NCBI GenBank assembly: GCA_026008535.1
Contig: BRKX01000001.1
Location: 71,126,317 to 71,190,316, forward strand
Origin: Perilla frutescens
Taxonomy: Eukaryota; Streptophyta; Magnoliopsida; Lamiales; Lamiaceae
Direction of reading: 5' to 3'
DNA: 64,000 bases
Of this stretch, positions 1-12,268 are shown in pieces; position 1 is the first letter of the stretch, and each line of letters begins with the position of its first letter. The position numbers and the translations under genes are program-made. Below the pieces are notes generated by a model, which worked only from the letters and a program-made list of their open reading frames with translations, ran no database searches and was not told the DNA's origin.

Positions 1-90
1 AACAGTTTTTGATACAGTGTAGAAAGTTCAATTTGTACGTTTTCCTCTTGTGCTATCATCTGCCCTGACTCTTGAAATTCCCATTGGCAG

Positions 91-153
91 GCTCAGGCTG
101 CTGGTCGTGGAGCGGCTCCTGGTAGAGGTTCTGCGCCGCCGGTACGAAGGTGA
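91..153 (+). CDS. SMD3: Last coding exon of a probable small nuclear ribonucleoprotein SmD3
   Basis: Only the C-terminal exon is in the window. A splice acceptor (TTGGCAG) at 84-90 opens a 20-codon frame that ends in TGA at 151-153. The residues are Ala/Gly/Arg-rich and finish in APPVRR. Plant SmD3 proteins, the Sm-ring subunits of spliceosomal snRNPs, end in a short Gly-Arg tail closing with PPVRR, which is why I make this call. The Sm fold itself would lie to the left of position 1 and cannot be checked. The gene is read rightward and converges on LST8. The tail is short and low in complexity, so another RGG-tailed Sm/LSm protein is possible. Confidence 0.55.
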   Translation, partial: AQAAGRGAAPGRGSAPPVRR

Positions 154-789
154 TCATATTCCGCGATTGATTGGCATTTGTAGCTGCTGTGAAGTGGGAA
201 AATTCATTGTTGTCACACATGAGCTATACTTGAGATCTTTGCTTTCTATTTTCCCGTAGCTGAATGAGAACTTGCTATGACTGAGATTAGCTGGTAATCG
301 ACTCGTTTTTCGGATTTATTGTAATTGCTGTCTTGTAATATGTTTGGGATTTGCTGGAATGTGCAGTTTGTGACTTTTTTCTTGCAGCCTAAAACTTCTT
401 GTTAAATCATCATTCGATTTCCACATATTGAAGTTGAATATTAGGAACTTGAACTAGCATTTTTCACAGATTATAAGCTAGCGTTGTTGATCTGCTAATG
501 AGTTGCTATTATTTGGGCTTAAACAAGAAAATATAGATACATTTCACACAAGTGATGGGGCCAAGATGATTATTGAAAAGAAAGTGTAGATACACATAAT
601 GTAAGCTGCAACAACAATAATTCAGGAACTGACATTAACCATAACAAGAAACTCTGATATTAACAGACTGAACATTGAAAGGCAATCATGAAACTGATCT
701 TGTTAACGAAGAGTCACACAAGCAATACGTGCAGAGCCAATGAGAGTTCAACTGAAACGGGGAAGGTGAGAATGTGGGTAAATTCGGGT
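154..789. other. Intergenic space between two convergent genes
   Basis: This stretch must hold the 3' UTRs of the SmD3-like gene (+) and of LST8 (-). The sequence is AT-rich with no splice-supported coding frame on either strand. No transposon ends were seen. Confidence 0.5.
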
Positions 790-3489
790 TCAGCACGAAG
801 GTTCCGCCCCATCATGAAGAGCACAACACACGGTTGCTTTCGAATGTCCCTTGTAGAGTTTGATCTCCTCACCGGTGGCTATGGACCACAATCTTGCAGT
901 GGTATCGGATGAAGCTGCATTTAAAAGAATGCAGTCGACTATTAGTTATCATGTTCAGCCTAACACGAACGACACTAGCAAAATACAATAGAGCCTCAAT
1001 AAAATCAAGGTAGATTTGGCCTATGGATAAATCTAGCTTAACTACTCAACAAAAATTTCTGAACAAACATGATACCTGTGATTACAAAAGCACCATCGAC
1101 AGAGAAAACACAGTCCCAAACCCAGCGCTGATGACCTAAAAAGATAACAGTGCTAAGATTTGATATGGAGTCTCACAAGTCACAAACAAGTATACATGAC
1201 GAGTACCAATAATGCCCTCCTTCAACGGGTAGAGTACGTACCTACTAGTGTTTTTTCCAACGTAAAACCATCCACATTCCATATCTTAACGGTATGATCA
1301 GAAGATGCAGTAGCCAGGTACCTGGAAATGAACATTTTCAAAATAAAATCATACTAGGTTCAGCCATTTCATAAGAAATAATATAGAAAACACACCGAAA
1401 AAACACAAAACGAAAAACCAATTTGGATCCTGACCGATTAGGCTCACACAGTTCTGGGGAAAGTAGACATTTAAGTATATATTCATCGTGAGCCTGAAGT
1501 TTATGAAGTGGCTCAAAGTTGGTCATAGTCTGCACAGTAAGTGGACTTGTGAGTATTAAACTATCGATTGAGGAGCTGGAGTCAAGCGAGCACATAAATT
1601 CATGTATGCCTCACCTGGGTTCCTCGCATTAAACGCCATACATAGCATGTCCCACGGTTATTCGCTGCAACCACCAAGCTTCCATCCCACATTACAGTCA
1701 AGGATCGTACAGCTGTATCAACTTCTGGAACCTGAATTATGCAATGTACGAGCATTGGCAATTATCATCCAATTGTGCCAAAGAACATTGTAACACAAGC
1801 ACTTAGACGGCAACATCCAGCTACTTACCAACTCACAACTGCAAGAATTTGCTGTTAAATCCCAGACACGGATATTACCATTTTGGTCCCCGGATATCAA
1901 TTCAGTCTGCATATAACCAATAGAGAAAAGGTAAAATACCATCTTAAGGAATTTAAATACTTTATGAATATGAAAATGTAGCAAGAGAAACCACATAAAA
2001 TGCATTTGTTCAACATTCCAAATGTTATCTCATGGCATATATAAGTGCTAAGAAGATTGACTGCATGCATCTACAGATTGATGTGCAAAGACAAAGATGG
2101 ACTTGAAACGTCAAACCATGCAGATTAAACATAACAGATAACTGGGTTAAGCTTGTGATTAGTAGTGCACAGAACTAGTAATTTGACTTGCAACTTGCAA
2201 GTGAACTATGATTGCACAGAACTCATTGTTAATTGCTCTGTCTCCCATCACACGCAAGTACACATAGTTGATAGCACATATTTTCTCTTTCAGTAAGCTG
2301 CAGTCCGAAATCAGCTTTATGACAACGCACTAAGGACATTGGAGATGCAAAGAATCTTATAAACATGGGAGCATGGAAAGAGCTAGTATTGGCTAAGAAA
2401 ATGCAGAGAAAACTATGCAGACATCAGGTGACAAACTATCTACAAAAGCAAACACCATTATCATTAGATTTCTACTTCCAACACCAATACCGTCAATACT
2501 ACAAATTGCAGGGAAAAAAAAATGCATAAAAAAGGACAACTAGACTCATCTCACCTGATTTGGGTGCAAAACCACAGTATTAACTGCTGCACGACTTTCA
2601 TATTCCCTCTGGCAACCTGGTGCCCTATGCCATTCAGAACAAAAGTTCCAAATCAACATCAAATGCCACCTCATAAACAAACAATGCACAAATTCTCGCT
2701 GTTGCAAAGCTGAATACGTACCTTAAATCCCATATCTTCACAGTGCCATCTTCAGATCCCGAATACATCCAATTTCCATCGCATTGAAATCCAACAGCCA
2801 TTACATTATTAGTGTGTGAATCATAACTCATCACCTGACATTAAAACGTAAGATTTAGCCACTTTAGCTGAAGACCGCTGGTTAAGTCTTAAAGGAGAGA
2901 CATTTCAGCTAACGAGTAGTTCGCATAAAAAAGGAGAGAGGCATACTGGCTGAGGGGTATTTGAATTGACATCAAACAGTCGAATATGAGGATTCCCAGC
3001 AGCAGCTATGTAGCGCTTATCTGGTGTAATCTCAAGCCTGTTCACTTGCTGACAAGATAAAGCAAATCCATCACATTCTAGCAAAAATTTCAAACCTATA
3101 TTTGCTCAATGTAGCACTTATATACTGCCTCAGATTAGAAAAACTCTAAAATACTCCATTAAAAGCTTCCTCCCTATATTTTGGCAGCAAATGTATTACA
3201 TATAAAAGGAATTCGGATCAAAATGCCCAATTCAATCATCTTCAAAATCATCAGCTCCAACAAGCTAACTTTTTTCACTTAAATCCCAAAACTACCAAAG
3301 ATTCATACACTCACATTTTCAAATCCGCACAAAACTGAAAAACAAAAACAATAAAGTTTATAACTATTTGAGGCATACAGATTCCGGGTACTGGATTGTC
3401 CGACTGCAGCGCCCACTTTTTGCTTCCCAGAAACGAATTGTGTGATCATAGCTTGCAGTCGCCATAACAACCGACGGTTGTTGACTCAT
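790..3489 (-). CDS. LST8: LST8, WD40 subunit of the TOR kinase complex
   Basis: This is a complete gene with ten coding exons: 3379-3489, 2947-3048, 2722-2834, 2555-2624, 1829-1906, 1615-1731, 1435-1529, 1242-1321, 1076-1135 and 790-914. All borders are GT-AG and the exons sum to 951 nt, 316 residues plus stop. The product opens [20 protein letters not shown] and is a seven-bladed WD40 propeller with repeated WD dipeptides (KIWDL, RVWDL, KIWNV, ARLW). It closes with the [11 protein letters not shown] tail typical of plant LST8. LST8 binds the TOR kinase domain and supports TORC1 signalling in nutrient and day-length responses. The length matches the family's usual 303-317. The start is the only ATG upstream of the first WD repeat, and a 5'-UTR intron lies just before it. 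No frame damage was seen, so this should be the active copy. Confidence 0.95.
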
Positions 3490-3511
3490 CTTTAATCTCT
3501 TCCTTTTCCTT

Positions 3512-3854
3512 CTAAAAACAACCAAAAAAAACATTAAGATATAATACCAAATAGTTCAAATCAAATACCTTTACATAAAACAGGGATTCAAATCAAGGAG
3601 TCTAAAATGACCGAAAATAGGTTGCAAGATCGTCTCTTTTTTTTTTCTTTTGGGGTTTTTATTTTTGGTTCTAGCAGCATTTATTGGGGGAAACAAAAGC
3701 CCTCATAAAACTAAGACTGAAGATTAAACAAGAAATAGAGGATCATCCCTAGTGAAAAATGAGAGTTGTAATCAAGAAGGCAGGGAAAAAATAAATAAAT
3801 GGAATCGGTTTCAAAATGTAACACACACAAATACACATATTGCTTTCCTATTAC
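3512..3854 (-). other. Predicted intron in the LST8 5' UTR
   Basis: On the minus strand a strong donor (CTCAG/GTAATAGG, exon end at 3855) and an acceptor (TTTTTAG/AAGG, exon resumes at 3511) frame a 343-nt intron that ends 22 nt before the LST8 ATG. This is inferred from splice signals alone. A T-rich promoter-like region lies beyond about 3900. Confidence 0.55.
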
Positions 3855-4619
3855 CTGAGGAATTATTTGAAGCTGGGAAGCTCAGACCATCATAAATCAG
3901 CTTTCTTGAATATTTTCGAGAGTTCAGCAATATGGGGCGTCAGCTTTCGCATTTTCCTTTTTTTTTTGTTTTTTTAATTCGTGCTCGATGCAGCGAAGTT
4001 CTTACGCTGGTCGCCGGCGTTAGTACTTGCAGGAGAAAGAAAATTTCGGTAGACTGATTTAGAGTGAAAGAAATTTCCTTTCGATTCTCATTTTGCCTCT
4101 CCACAATGGGAAATCTGCTAATAATTCCATTTCAACCACCCTATTCTTAAGGGTTTTAATTTTATTGAAACCTTCCTTTTTGAGACATACATAATCAGGG
4201 AGTTTCTGTTTGCACCCAAAATTTTACTATTTGCACCTCTTAAATAAAATGATAAAAATAAAATAATTACAAATTGACTAAATTATCCTTTAATTACTTT
4301 TCCGTACCATTTTTTTTTACTCAATGCACCCCAAAATAAAATTAAAAAAAAAATAAAAATTTAAACAATATAAAAGATATGAATAAATATGTCAAAATAG
4401 AAAAATATTCGATTTGAACCCCAAATTTTCCTTTTACATTATTAAACACAATTTGTACTCCATAACCTAGTTTGTAGTTGTGCAATTATTGTGGCAAAAA
4501 TGAAAAGAGAGACAATGCAAGATGAAAATAAAGATGAACAAAGCAATGTAAGTCATTTTGTTTAGTTTGTACTGATTGAATTTCGAGATTTCACAGTTTT
4601 CGTAGACCTGTTTTGGCGT

Positions 4620-5040
4620 TTTGTTCGGGTTTTACAGTTTGAACATTCTTCAATGTGTTCGGACAACGAAGATCGAACATAAACACAATGTTCGAACTTT
4701 GAAAGTCGAACCAAACTTCAATTTTTTGAAGATGTTCATGTTCGAACTAATATTTTCGAACTATATAAAGTTGTTCGAGTTTTAAAGTTCGAACTTTTCC
4801 TTGAAGATGTTCATGTTCGAACTAATATTTTCGAACTATATAAAGTTGTTCGAGTTTTAAAGTTCGAACTGTTCCATTAAGATCAAATTTTTATTTTCGA
4901 ACGTGTCCTCCAGCAGCATGTTCGAACTAATTTTTTCGAACTAGATAATGTTGTTCGAGTTTTAAAGTTCGAACTTGTCCATTTAGAGCGAATTTTTATT
5001 TTCGAACATGTGTTCTCCAGCAGCAACTAATGTTGATTTA
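4620..5040. repeat. Left subterminal TTCGAAC palindrome array of the MULE
   Basis: About a dozen TTCGAAC/GTTCGAA units are spaced by AT-rich spacers (AACTATATAAAGTTGTTCG). A unit of about 75 bp is directly repeated at roughly 4731 and 4806, with a more diverged copy near 4915. Each unit is locally self-complementary. Subterminal motif clusters of this kind are often transposase-binding sites in MULEs. That role is inferred here. Confidence 0.75.
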
Positions 5041-5072
5041 ATTTTGAATAGGATCGAACTGAGAGCAGTGTT

Positions 5073-7926
5073 ATGGGCCCAGTCAATACAGAGTTGGTTC
5101 CTGATTTTACGGACATATTCCAAACTATGGAGTTGTTTGATTCTCGTGATGATTTGATTAGTTGGGTTCGTGAGAGAGCTATTCCAGTTGGTATTGTCGT
5201 TATTGTACGACGCTCAGATGCTGGGAGTGATACTAGGAATCCTCGATTGGTATTGTCATGTGAACGAGGCGGGTATCCTCGTGTGATTAAGAAGAAGCCT
5301 CCAACAGAACGTGATTACATACAATAAAATTTAGATGATGATGAGGTTTCGGATGAAGAGAAAGAAAAAAAGAATTCCAGAACGAGCTCAAGGGAGACTG
5401 GGTTGAAGAGAATTGGATGTCCGTTTCGTTTGAAGGGGCAATACCTCCCAGAGTGTAATCAATGGATGTTAGAAGTTGTTTGTGGGGTTCACAATCATCC
5501 ACAAGCACAATATTTGGAAGGGCATGCATACGTCAGTCGCCTGACATCGGATGAGGAGAAGTTGGTGGCTAGCTTGTCGAGTTCACATACTCGGCCGAAG
5601 CAAATATTGGCCGCAATACAGAGAAGCTTTCCCAACAAGTCCACAATAAAGACAATTTATAATGTGCGTAGTAGAAAGAAGTATGTCGAGCATGCTGGTC
5701 GATCCCAAATGCAGTATCTGTTGGGTAAATTGGATGAACATGGCTATTACCAGTATACGAGGCGGTGTCCACAGACTGACACCGTGAAGGATATGTTCTA
5801 TGCACACCCGACAAGTGTGAAGCTTCTTAGAGCTTTTCCTGAAGTGTTATTGATGGACTGTACGTACAAGATGAACAGGTACAGATTACCTTTGTTCGAA
5901 ATAGTCGGTGTTACTTCAACAAGCATGACGTTCTCTGTTGCATGCGCCTATCTAGAGGCTGAAAAGGAGGATAACTACATTTGGGTGCTCACTGTTCTTA
6001 AAGGGCTGATGGACCAGAGCACATTACTTAGTGTGATTGTGACAGATCGTGAGCGAGCGTTGATGAATGCCATAGAGGTGACGTTTCCCACCACCCGACA
6101 TTTTTTATGTCGATGGCATATAATATAAATAAGAATATCACTGCCAATTGCAAGAATAAGTTTCGCACTGAAGATCAATGGGAATCATTCTTTAGTGCAT
6201 GGAATCTGGTAGTGTTTGCTGAAACTGAAGCACGGTATGGTGAAATGCTTCGGAGGTTTCAAGAAGACCATGCCACCAATCCCACTGTTGTGGATTATGC
6301 CATTAACAATTGGATTGTGCCTTACAAAGAAAGATTTGTAAGCTGTTGGACAAATCGTGTCATGCACTTTGATAATACCACAACATGCAGGTATGTTTCT
6401 ATATTTCTTATTCCAAAGTTTTGGACAAATTGATTTTGTTCGACTTTATGTATTCAAACTGGTTTATATCTAACTATTTTATACTATATTGATAAATTGC
6501 AGGGCTGAAGGTGCCCATGCAAAGTTGAAAAGGTTTCTTGGAACAAGTACAAGCAATCTTGAAAGATGTTGGGAGAAGATACATGATCTACTAGAGACTT
6601 CTTTCAATGCAATAAAGGCATCGTTTGAAACGAGTGTTAATGTGGTTCAACATCGCTACAGGTCTCCAATATTTTAATTCCTTCGAGGTACAATTTCTAT
6701 TGCTGCATTAGATAAGATTTATGAGGAAATGAAGAGTATAGGGAAAGATGCAATGGACCCATTACTGTGTGGTTGTGTGTTGAGAACGAAGTGTGGTCTT
6801 CCATGTGCACATGAGATCGATCAGCATGTTCGATCATCCACACCATTTTCTTTAGACGATGTGGATAAGTTCTGGAGGAAATTGGATATGGAACCTACGG
6901 GAGCGAAGGTTGACGTGGCTTCTGACATTGATAATCGTTGGTTTGAAACTTGGACTTGTGCAAACAACATGTTTGCACAAGCGGGCCAGTCTGCTAGGTT
7001 GCTCATGCTGAAGAGATTTAGGGAGATTGTTACCCCGTCTACCACTTCTATGGTTGAACCAGATGTGCAAACTAAGACTCGTGGAAGACCGAAAGTCACA
7101 AAAACTAAAGCTGATACATCCACAAAGCGTGAGAAGAGTGTCTTTGAGTATACTGACTCATTCAATGACAGTTGTTCACAAGTCCCGGACTCGTTTGAGG
7201 TTGATACATCGCTGTCACAAGTGTTGTTCACTACGAGGCCACAGAAACAAAAGGTCATTCTTCCTAAAGCATCACATCATTTAGGGATTGGATACATTGG
7301 TCAGATACCAGCATCATTCAGAGGCTATGTGACGAGAACTGAGGATATCACCGCAGATGGTCATTGCGGATTTCGTGTGATTGCTGGTTGGGTGCTTGGG
7401 AATCAGGAGGCTTGGTCACGTGTCCGTACTGATCTTTTCTACGAGATCCACACTAATCCAGAAATATGGGACAAGTGTTTCCTTGAGCGTGGACGAAGGG
7501 AGAAAGTGTTGAATATACTTAATTGTCATAAATTGACAGCTCACACGAGACATTGGTTTGTTTTGCCTGATTTAGGCCATGTAGTGGCTACGGTGTACAA
7601 TGTTGTTCTTGTGACGTTGGGTGATCGCTATCCCACTACATTATTGCCTTTATCATCAGCTGTTCCAGTGGACCCGAAGTGTATGTGCATGGCTGCGGTT
7701 AAGATTGGAGAAGGAAAACGCCCCAATCACTTGATTCAGGTCCTTGTTTTAACCAGTTCATGGTTACATTGCTTATATTTTACTATACCCATTATAACTG
7801 TAATGTAATGTTTTTTTGTAGGTTTTCATGAAGCCGAAGCACCCTTTTCCACCCATATCCGTCCAATGGAAGGACTTTCGCATGGATTGCGCAGCTGGAT
7901 GGGAAGAATATGTCACTCGTCATTAA
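5073..7926 (+). pseudogene. Decayed MULE transposase: FAR1-type DNA-binding, DDE, SWIM zinc finger and OTU domains
   Basis: Domains in order: a FAR1/WRKY-GCM1-like zinc region (about 5220-5500, with GCPFRLKG and HNHP), a MULE DDE core, a SWIM-type CxCx(n)CxH motif (about 6762-6812), an Arg/Lys-rich linker, and an OTU cysteine-protease domain (about 7340-7900). DDE candidates are Asp at 5856-5858 (MDCTYK), Asp at 6045-6047 (TDRER) and Glu at 6507-6509 (AEGAH). The OTU motif DGHCGFR places the catalytic Cys at 7365-7367, with a candidate His at 7728-7730. Predicted introns are 6391-6502 and 7740-7821, and the frame ends at 7926. Damage: an in-frame TAA at 5325, a frameshift next to an AT-rich 5-nt insertion near 6117-6130 after CRWHI, and a TAA at 6675. 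The copy is therefore probably inactive, although every domain can still be read. Confidence 0.85.
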
Positions 7927-8084
7927 TTTATGTACTAGAACTGTGTAATGTACTTCAACGTTGTTATGTACTATAACTGTCTAATCTAATAGTACTTTGT
8001 AATGTACTAGCATTTAGTAATAGAATTTTAATTGGTTCCAATCGGCTGCAGGTTGTACATGAAATTGACAAGGCAATTAAGCTT

Positions 8085-8230
8085 GTTCGAACTATATAGT
8101 TCGAACATTTCAATTTTGTTTGAACTATATAGCTCGAACATTTCAATTTTGTTCGAATTTTATAGTTCGAACCACACTTGTCGCCAAACTTGTGATCCTG
8201 TTCGAATTAAACAGCATGTACAAAACCTAT
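8085..8230. repeat. Internal TTCGAAC palindromes between the two MULE genes
   Basis: Three units of the form TTCGAACTATATAGTTCGAAC with CATTTCAATTTTG spacers lie between the 3' ends of the transposase and plant-mobile-domain genes. The motif is the same as in both subterminal arrays, so it separates the element into two modules. Confidence 0.7.
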
Positions 8231-8419
8231 TATCGCACTCCTGTTCGACATTTGAATTTATAACAAATGGTAATAAGAAATAAAACATAAAAACGATAAT
8301 AATCATCACATGCCCAATACAAAATAGATAATGATCATATCCAATACAAAATAGATAATGATCATATCCAATACAAACCACATCAAATACAACATATAAC
8401 AGATGGAAACTACTGTGTC

Positions 8420-10357
8420 TACGTCTTTGTCTCACGGAAGACTCGCCCTGCTCCTGTCCCCTATCAGAGTGTCTCTCGCCCTGCTCCTGTACCCTATCAG
8501 CGTGTCTCTCGCCCTGGTCATGCCCTGTACGTAAATGCAATGCCTCCACGGCTTCTTCAACTTGAGACATCACATACGGCAATGATAAGTCCTGATCATG
8601 AGCTCTCCACCGAGTCAGCACTGGATCAAGATATCCAATAGCTGACTGAATCCCCTCCCAAGGCGAAAGCTGTGGGTCTACAACGGGAGCTGCGGCCTCA
8701 GGCTGGACTCGAGGATGCGATATCGAGTGATACCACTGGAGGTAATCGGGGGAGCACGCCCAAGCTGGATATGCAACTTGTCCTTGGCGTTCTTCTGACA
8801 GCATATGACTCTCCCACTGCTCGTAAAAGGATGCAAGCATGCCCCATACAAAGCCATACTGTCCGGGCTTCTTACCCCGTCTAAAAACAACAGGATCCAG
8901 CGGACACCGTGGAATGGTCTGCACTCGTCCAAATTGTCTCAACACCCGATCTGGGAGATATGGCTCCATAATATCACAAGCTGTGATACAACCTTCGTAG
9001 AAGGTCACCTCAGTCGGTCACCGCCATCTCGCAGCCTCACATACGGATCCCACACAACCTAATATTCAAACTGAAATTAGAACATATGATTGAAATAAAA
9101 TTACAACATATACAAATAGAAGTAACTTAAATCCTCTGGTCTCAATGTATCCAGCTGCACCCTATAAGCCCTCACCGCGTCCTCAGATACTGCACCATGT
9201 GCCTGTTGAGCCCATCTCATAGCATATGGCTATCCAGCGCGGTAGTCGGCATTTGGCTGTGGTCGGCCAAGTGTCGGGAAGTGCTCATAAATCCATGTCT
9301 GTGTGAATTAACAATACATTAAGAAAAAAAACATATTTAATGAATAAAAAATGAAAATAAGAACAATAAATTTGTCATTTACCTCTAAAAGTGTCAGGAA
9401 ACCTGCCATCTGTCTACACCCAACCCGAGAGCCCACTCTCAACTGTCTGTATAGAAAATCCAATGCAGCTACCCCCATGCATAACCCTCAAACTCCTCGG
9501 GGTCCTCAAACAATCAGAGATAATGGCATGTGATCCAATCGCCCGTCTTATCCGTGAATAGTGTACAATCTAGAATGTACACAAGTACGTCCTCGCCGCA
9601 CAAACTGCCTCGAAATCATCAGTACTAGAAGCCAACTCACTGAACCTAGTGTGCAGCCACTTTAATTTGATGTAGCTTTCCTGATCACTCACTTCCTGAA
9701 TAGTCTCATCAGCCGAGACTCCAAGCAGACGTCGTACCATGTGTTGCCCCCCAGCAACATCCTCCCCAAAAAACTCAACGGGTCTACCCTCCGTACTAAG
9801 ACCAGTCAAACAATACACATCATCCAGTGTAATAGTCATCTCACCAAATGGAAGGTGAAATTAGTTGGTCTCGGGCTGCCAACGCTCCACGAATGCCGAG
9901 ATGAGATTCCTATTCGGTGCTCTATAGGCTAAGTGTCTAGCCTCAAGAGACCCGACCTCTTCACCAAACTCTTCCATGTCCTTGACTCGCCTGTGAACGG
10001 CCACTTCAGTAATTTTGCAGTTAGAGAGTGGCATTTTAGGACTTCTCTTTCTTCACCCCTCCAAATTACAGCTGCAACGTGTGTTTTAAAGCTGCGCAAC
10101 ACTGATGTATCTGTAAGACCACCGGGGAATGGAGCTCTCAAGATCTCATCATCGTCTTTCTCATTATTTGCATCCCCCTCATCACCCTCATTATCTCTGA
10201 ACTCTTCATTATGCTCATGCCTCATCTCTTCTTCAGCTTAGGCTCGGGCTTGTTCTTCGACTTGGGCTTGGGCTTGTTCTTTAGCTTCGGCTCGGGCTTG
10301 TTCTTCGGCTTCTGCTTGCCACCGCTCCAGTGCTGATTGCCGCCTCGCGGATGCCAT
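8420..10357 (-). pseudogene. Decayed plant mobile domain (PMD) gene inside the MULE
   Basis: Read leftward, the likely start is ATG at 10357 (MASARRQSALERW), followed by an Ala/Glu/Gln-rich repeat, an acidic stretch (about 10140-10225) and PMD sequence. The clearest PMD signature is TITLDDVYCLTGLSTEGRPV near 9770-9836. It is followed by WIYEHFPTLGRPQPNADYR (about 9240-9300) and RVLRQFGRVQTIPRCP (about 8900-8950), which are blocks of the plant mobile domain (aminotransferase-like) family. A hydrophilic tail with repeated GERHxDR units closes the frame near 8420. The frame is broken by a TAA at 10238-10240, a stop within the WIYEHFP...YRAG block, and several shifts. Some breaks may be unrecognised introns. 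PMD proteins occur both in MULEs and as the host MAIN/MAIL silencing factors. Confidence 0.75.
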
Positions 10358-10404
10358 TGGTCTCCTCCTAGCATAGTGAGCAGCTGCACAAAAAAAACAA
10401 GGTA

Positions 10405-10760
10405 GATGATGGTTCGAACTGTAAAAATCGAACTGAACAACATAGTTCGAACTATAGAAGCCGAACCTACACTTAGAAAATTTTTTATTGTTAGAGTTCG
10501 AACTCTGAAAGCCGAACATATAGGGTTGGTTCGGCTTTTCAAATTCGAACACATACTTAGCCAAATTCAAGCCCAGATGATGTTCGGTGTTTTGAGTCCG
10601 AACAACTCCTGTATGTTCGGTTTTAAAAAGCCGAACATGTTGGAGGCTTGAATTTGGCTAAGTTTTGGTTCGAATTTTAAAAACCGAACTCACCCTCTAT
10701 GTTCGGCTTTCATAGTTCAAACTCTAACTAAAAAATCAGAGTATACAGTTCGAACAGAAC
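10405..10760. repeat. Right subterminal TTCGAAC palindrome array of the MULE
   Basis: The array is a dense run of GTTCGAAC, GTTCGGCTTT and AAAGCCGAAC units in both orientations that mirrors the left array at 4620-5040. Some units are TTCGGC variants, which indicates divergence between the two ends. Confidence 0.7.
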
Positions 10761-12268
10761 GCGCATCAGGGCAAAACATAGTCACCATCTCGACACAAAC
10801 CTCCATTTTATCACCACATTCAACCCAAACTAGCATCTAAGCATCCTAATAACCTATCCTAACATCTTAAACTATTGTAAAACTTGATTTAAACAAAAAC
10901 CCAACAATTTAAAATCTTATGAAATATAATGTATTAAGTAACCAAAAAAGAACATGGAAATCACCAAATCGATCCATGAAACTAGCTTGGAAGTCGCCGG
11001 CGTTGAAGTAGAATGTCGAACAATTTTCTTCGGCTCGATTTTGAACTATCTCCGTGGTGAAAGTCGGCTTTCACTATTTTTTTCTTTCACTTCTACGGTT
11101 TTTTTTTACTTTTTGGTGAATTCAGATTTTATGTTTTATTGTTTTTTTTTAAACTGTTTTATTGATTTTAATTTTCATATTTATGTTTTTTTTAAGTTAA
11201 AAACATATTTTATATGTAAGGGCAATATAGTCCATTTTAGGGGTGCAAAGAGTAAAAAAGATGGTGCAAAGAGAAGCTAGAGTGCAAAGAATAAAATTCT
11301 GGGTACAAACAGAAACTCCCATATAATTAAATATTAATATACGGTAATATGTGAGGATGAATCCAAAATAAAAATTAAAAATTCAACAAGATCATTAGAT
11401 AATAAAATAAAAATTGAAAATTTGAAATACGCAAAAACTCCTTTACACCTAGTGTATGGATCGGTCCATCAGACGGTTCGCCCCGTTCTGACCTGATCCG
11501 GATCCACGACCCGGACTATGAATAATTTTTTTTGCCTAATTTTACTCATTTTCTCTTTCTGGATCGCAACTAACCCTAGCCATCCCTCTCTTTCCCAATC
11601 TCAATCGCTCTTCCGATTCCATTCGCCCAGATCTCGCTGATTCCATTTGACAATTTTCTACTCTCTTTCATCTTAACGCACACAATGTAGAAGAAAAAAA
11701 AAATCAAAGCTTCTGTTCGAATTCATGGCGATTGAAACTTTTGGTGAATTTTGGTGTTATTTATGGTGTGTATCTTTCTTCATTTTCAATTTCCGTAGAA
11801 ATACTTCATTATGTACTTGATTTTTCATTCTTCCTAAGGTATTGGTTTGTATTTGATATATTGGCGTCAAATTCAATGATATTTGGTATTTGACTAAGAA
11901 AAAGGAGACGTCGGAGTCGTCGAGCTTTTACCAATCTTATGTTTCAAATTGATACTCTAGGTGAGAAACTCTTTTCTGATCTTTAGACACCAGATTCAAC
12001 ATCCATGATACCCCTCATGTCTAACGTTAATTAATTGGAAGATAAAAGAATATTTAATTATTTTCTCCCAAAATTGAAATTTAAGACATGCTAAACTGTA
12101 GATTGTGGCTGAATTGCATGCTAGAATTTTGATGTTCATTGATATTCAAATATTACTGAAGTCACATTAAGATCTTTATTTGATGGCATTTTTTTTAATG
12201 TTTCTATCAGTTGTTTGCTTCTATAAATATATTTGAATATTCCTGGAGTTAATTGTTTGTTGCTATCA

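Larger units (their letters stand above)
4198..11320. mobile_element. 7.1-kb Mutator-like element (MULE) with FAR1-MULE-SWIM-OTU and plant-mobile-domain genes
   Basis: The terminal inverted repeats begin GGGAGTTTCTGTTTGCACCC at 4198 and are matched by the reverse complement ending at 11320, with about 42 well-matched bases. They then degrade into repeated TTTGCACC motifs. The flanks are ACATAATCA (4189-4197) and ATATAATTA (11321-11329), a 9-bp target duplication with two mismatches, as expected for Mutator elements. Inside are a rightward transposase gene and a convergent leftward plant-mobile-domain gene, both disrupted. Arrays built from TTCGAAC palindromes lie inside each end and between the two genes. 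The layout recalls two-gene autonomous MULEs such as MuDR, but the second gene here is not mudrB-like. Confidence 0.88.

Noticed and set aside
6821..7258. 145-codon minus-strand frame inside the MULE
   Set aside because: It is the antisense shadow of the transposase linker, which is supported by domain continuity on the plus strand.
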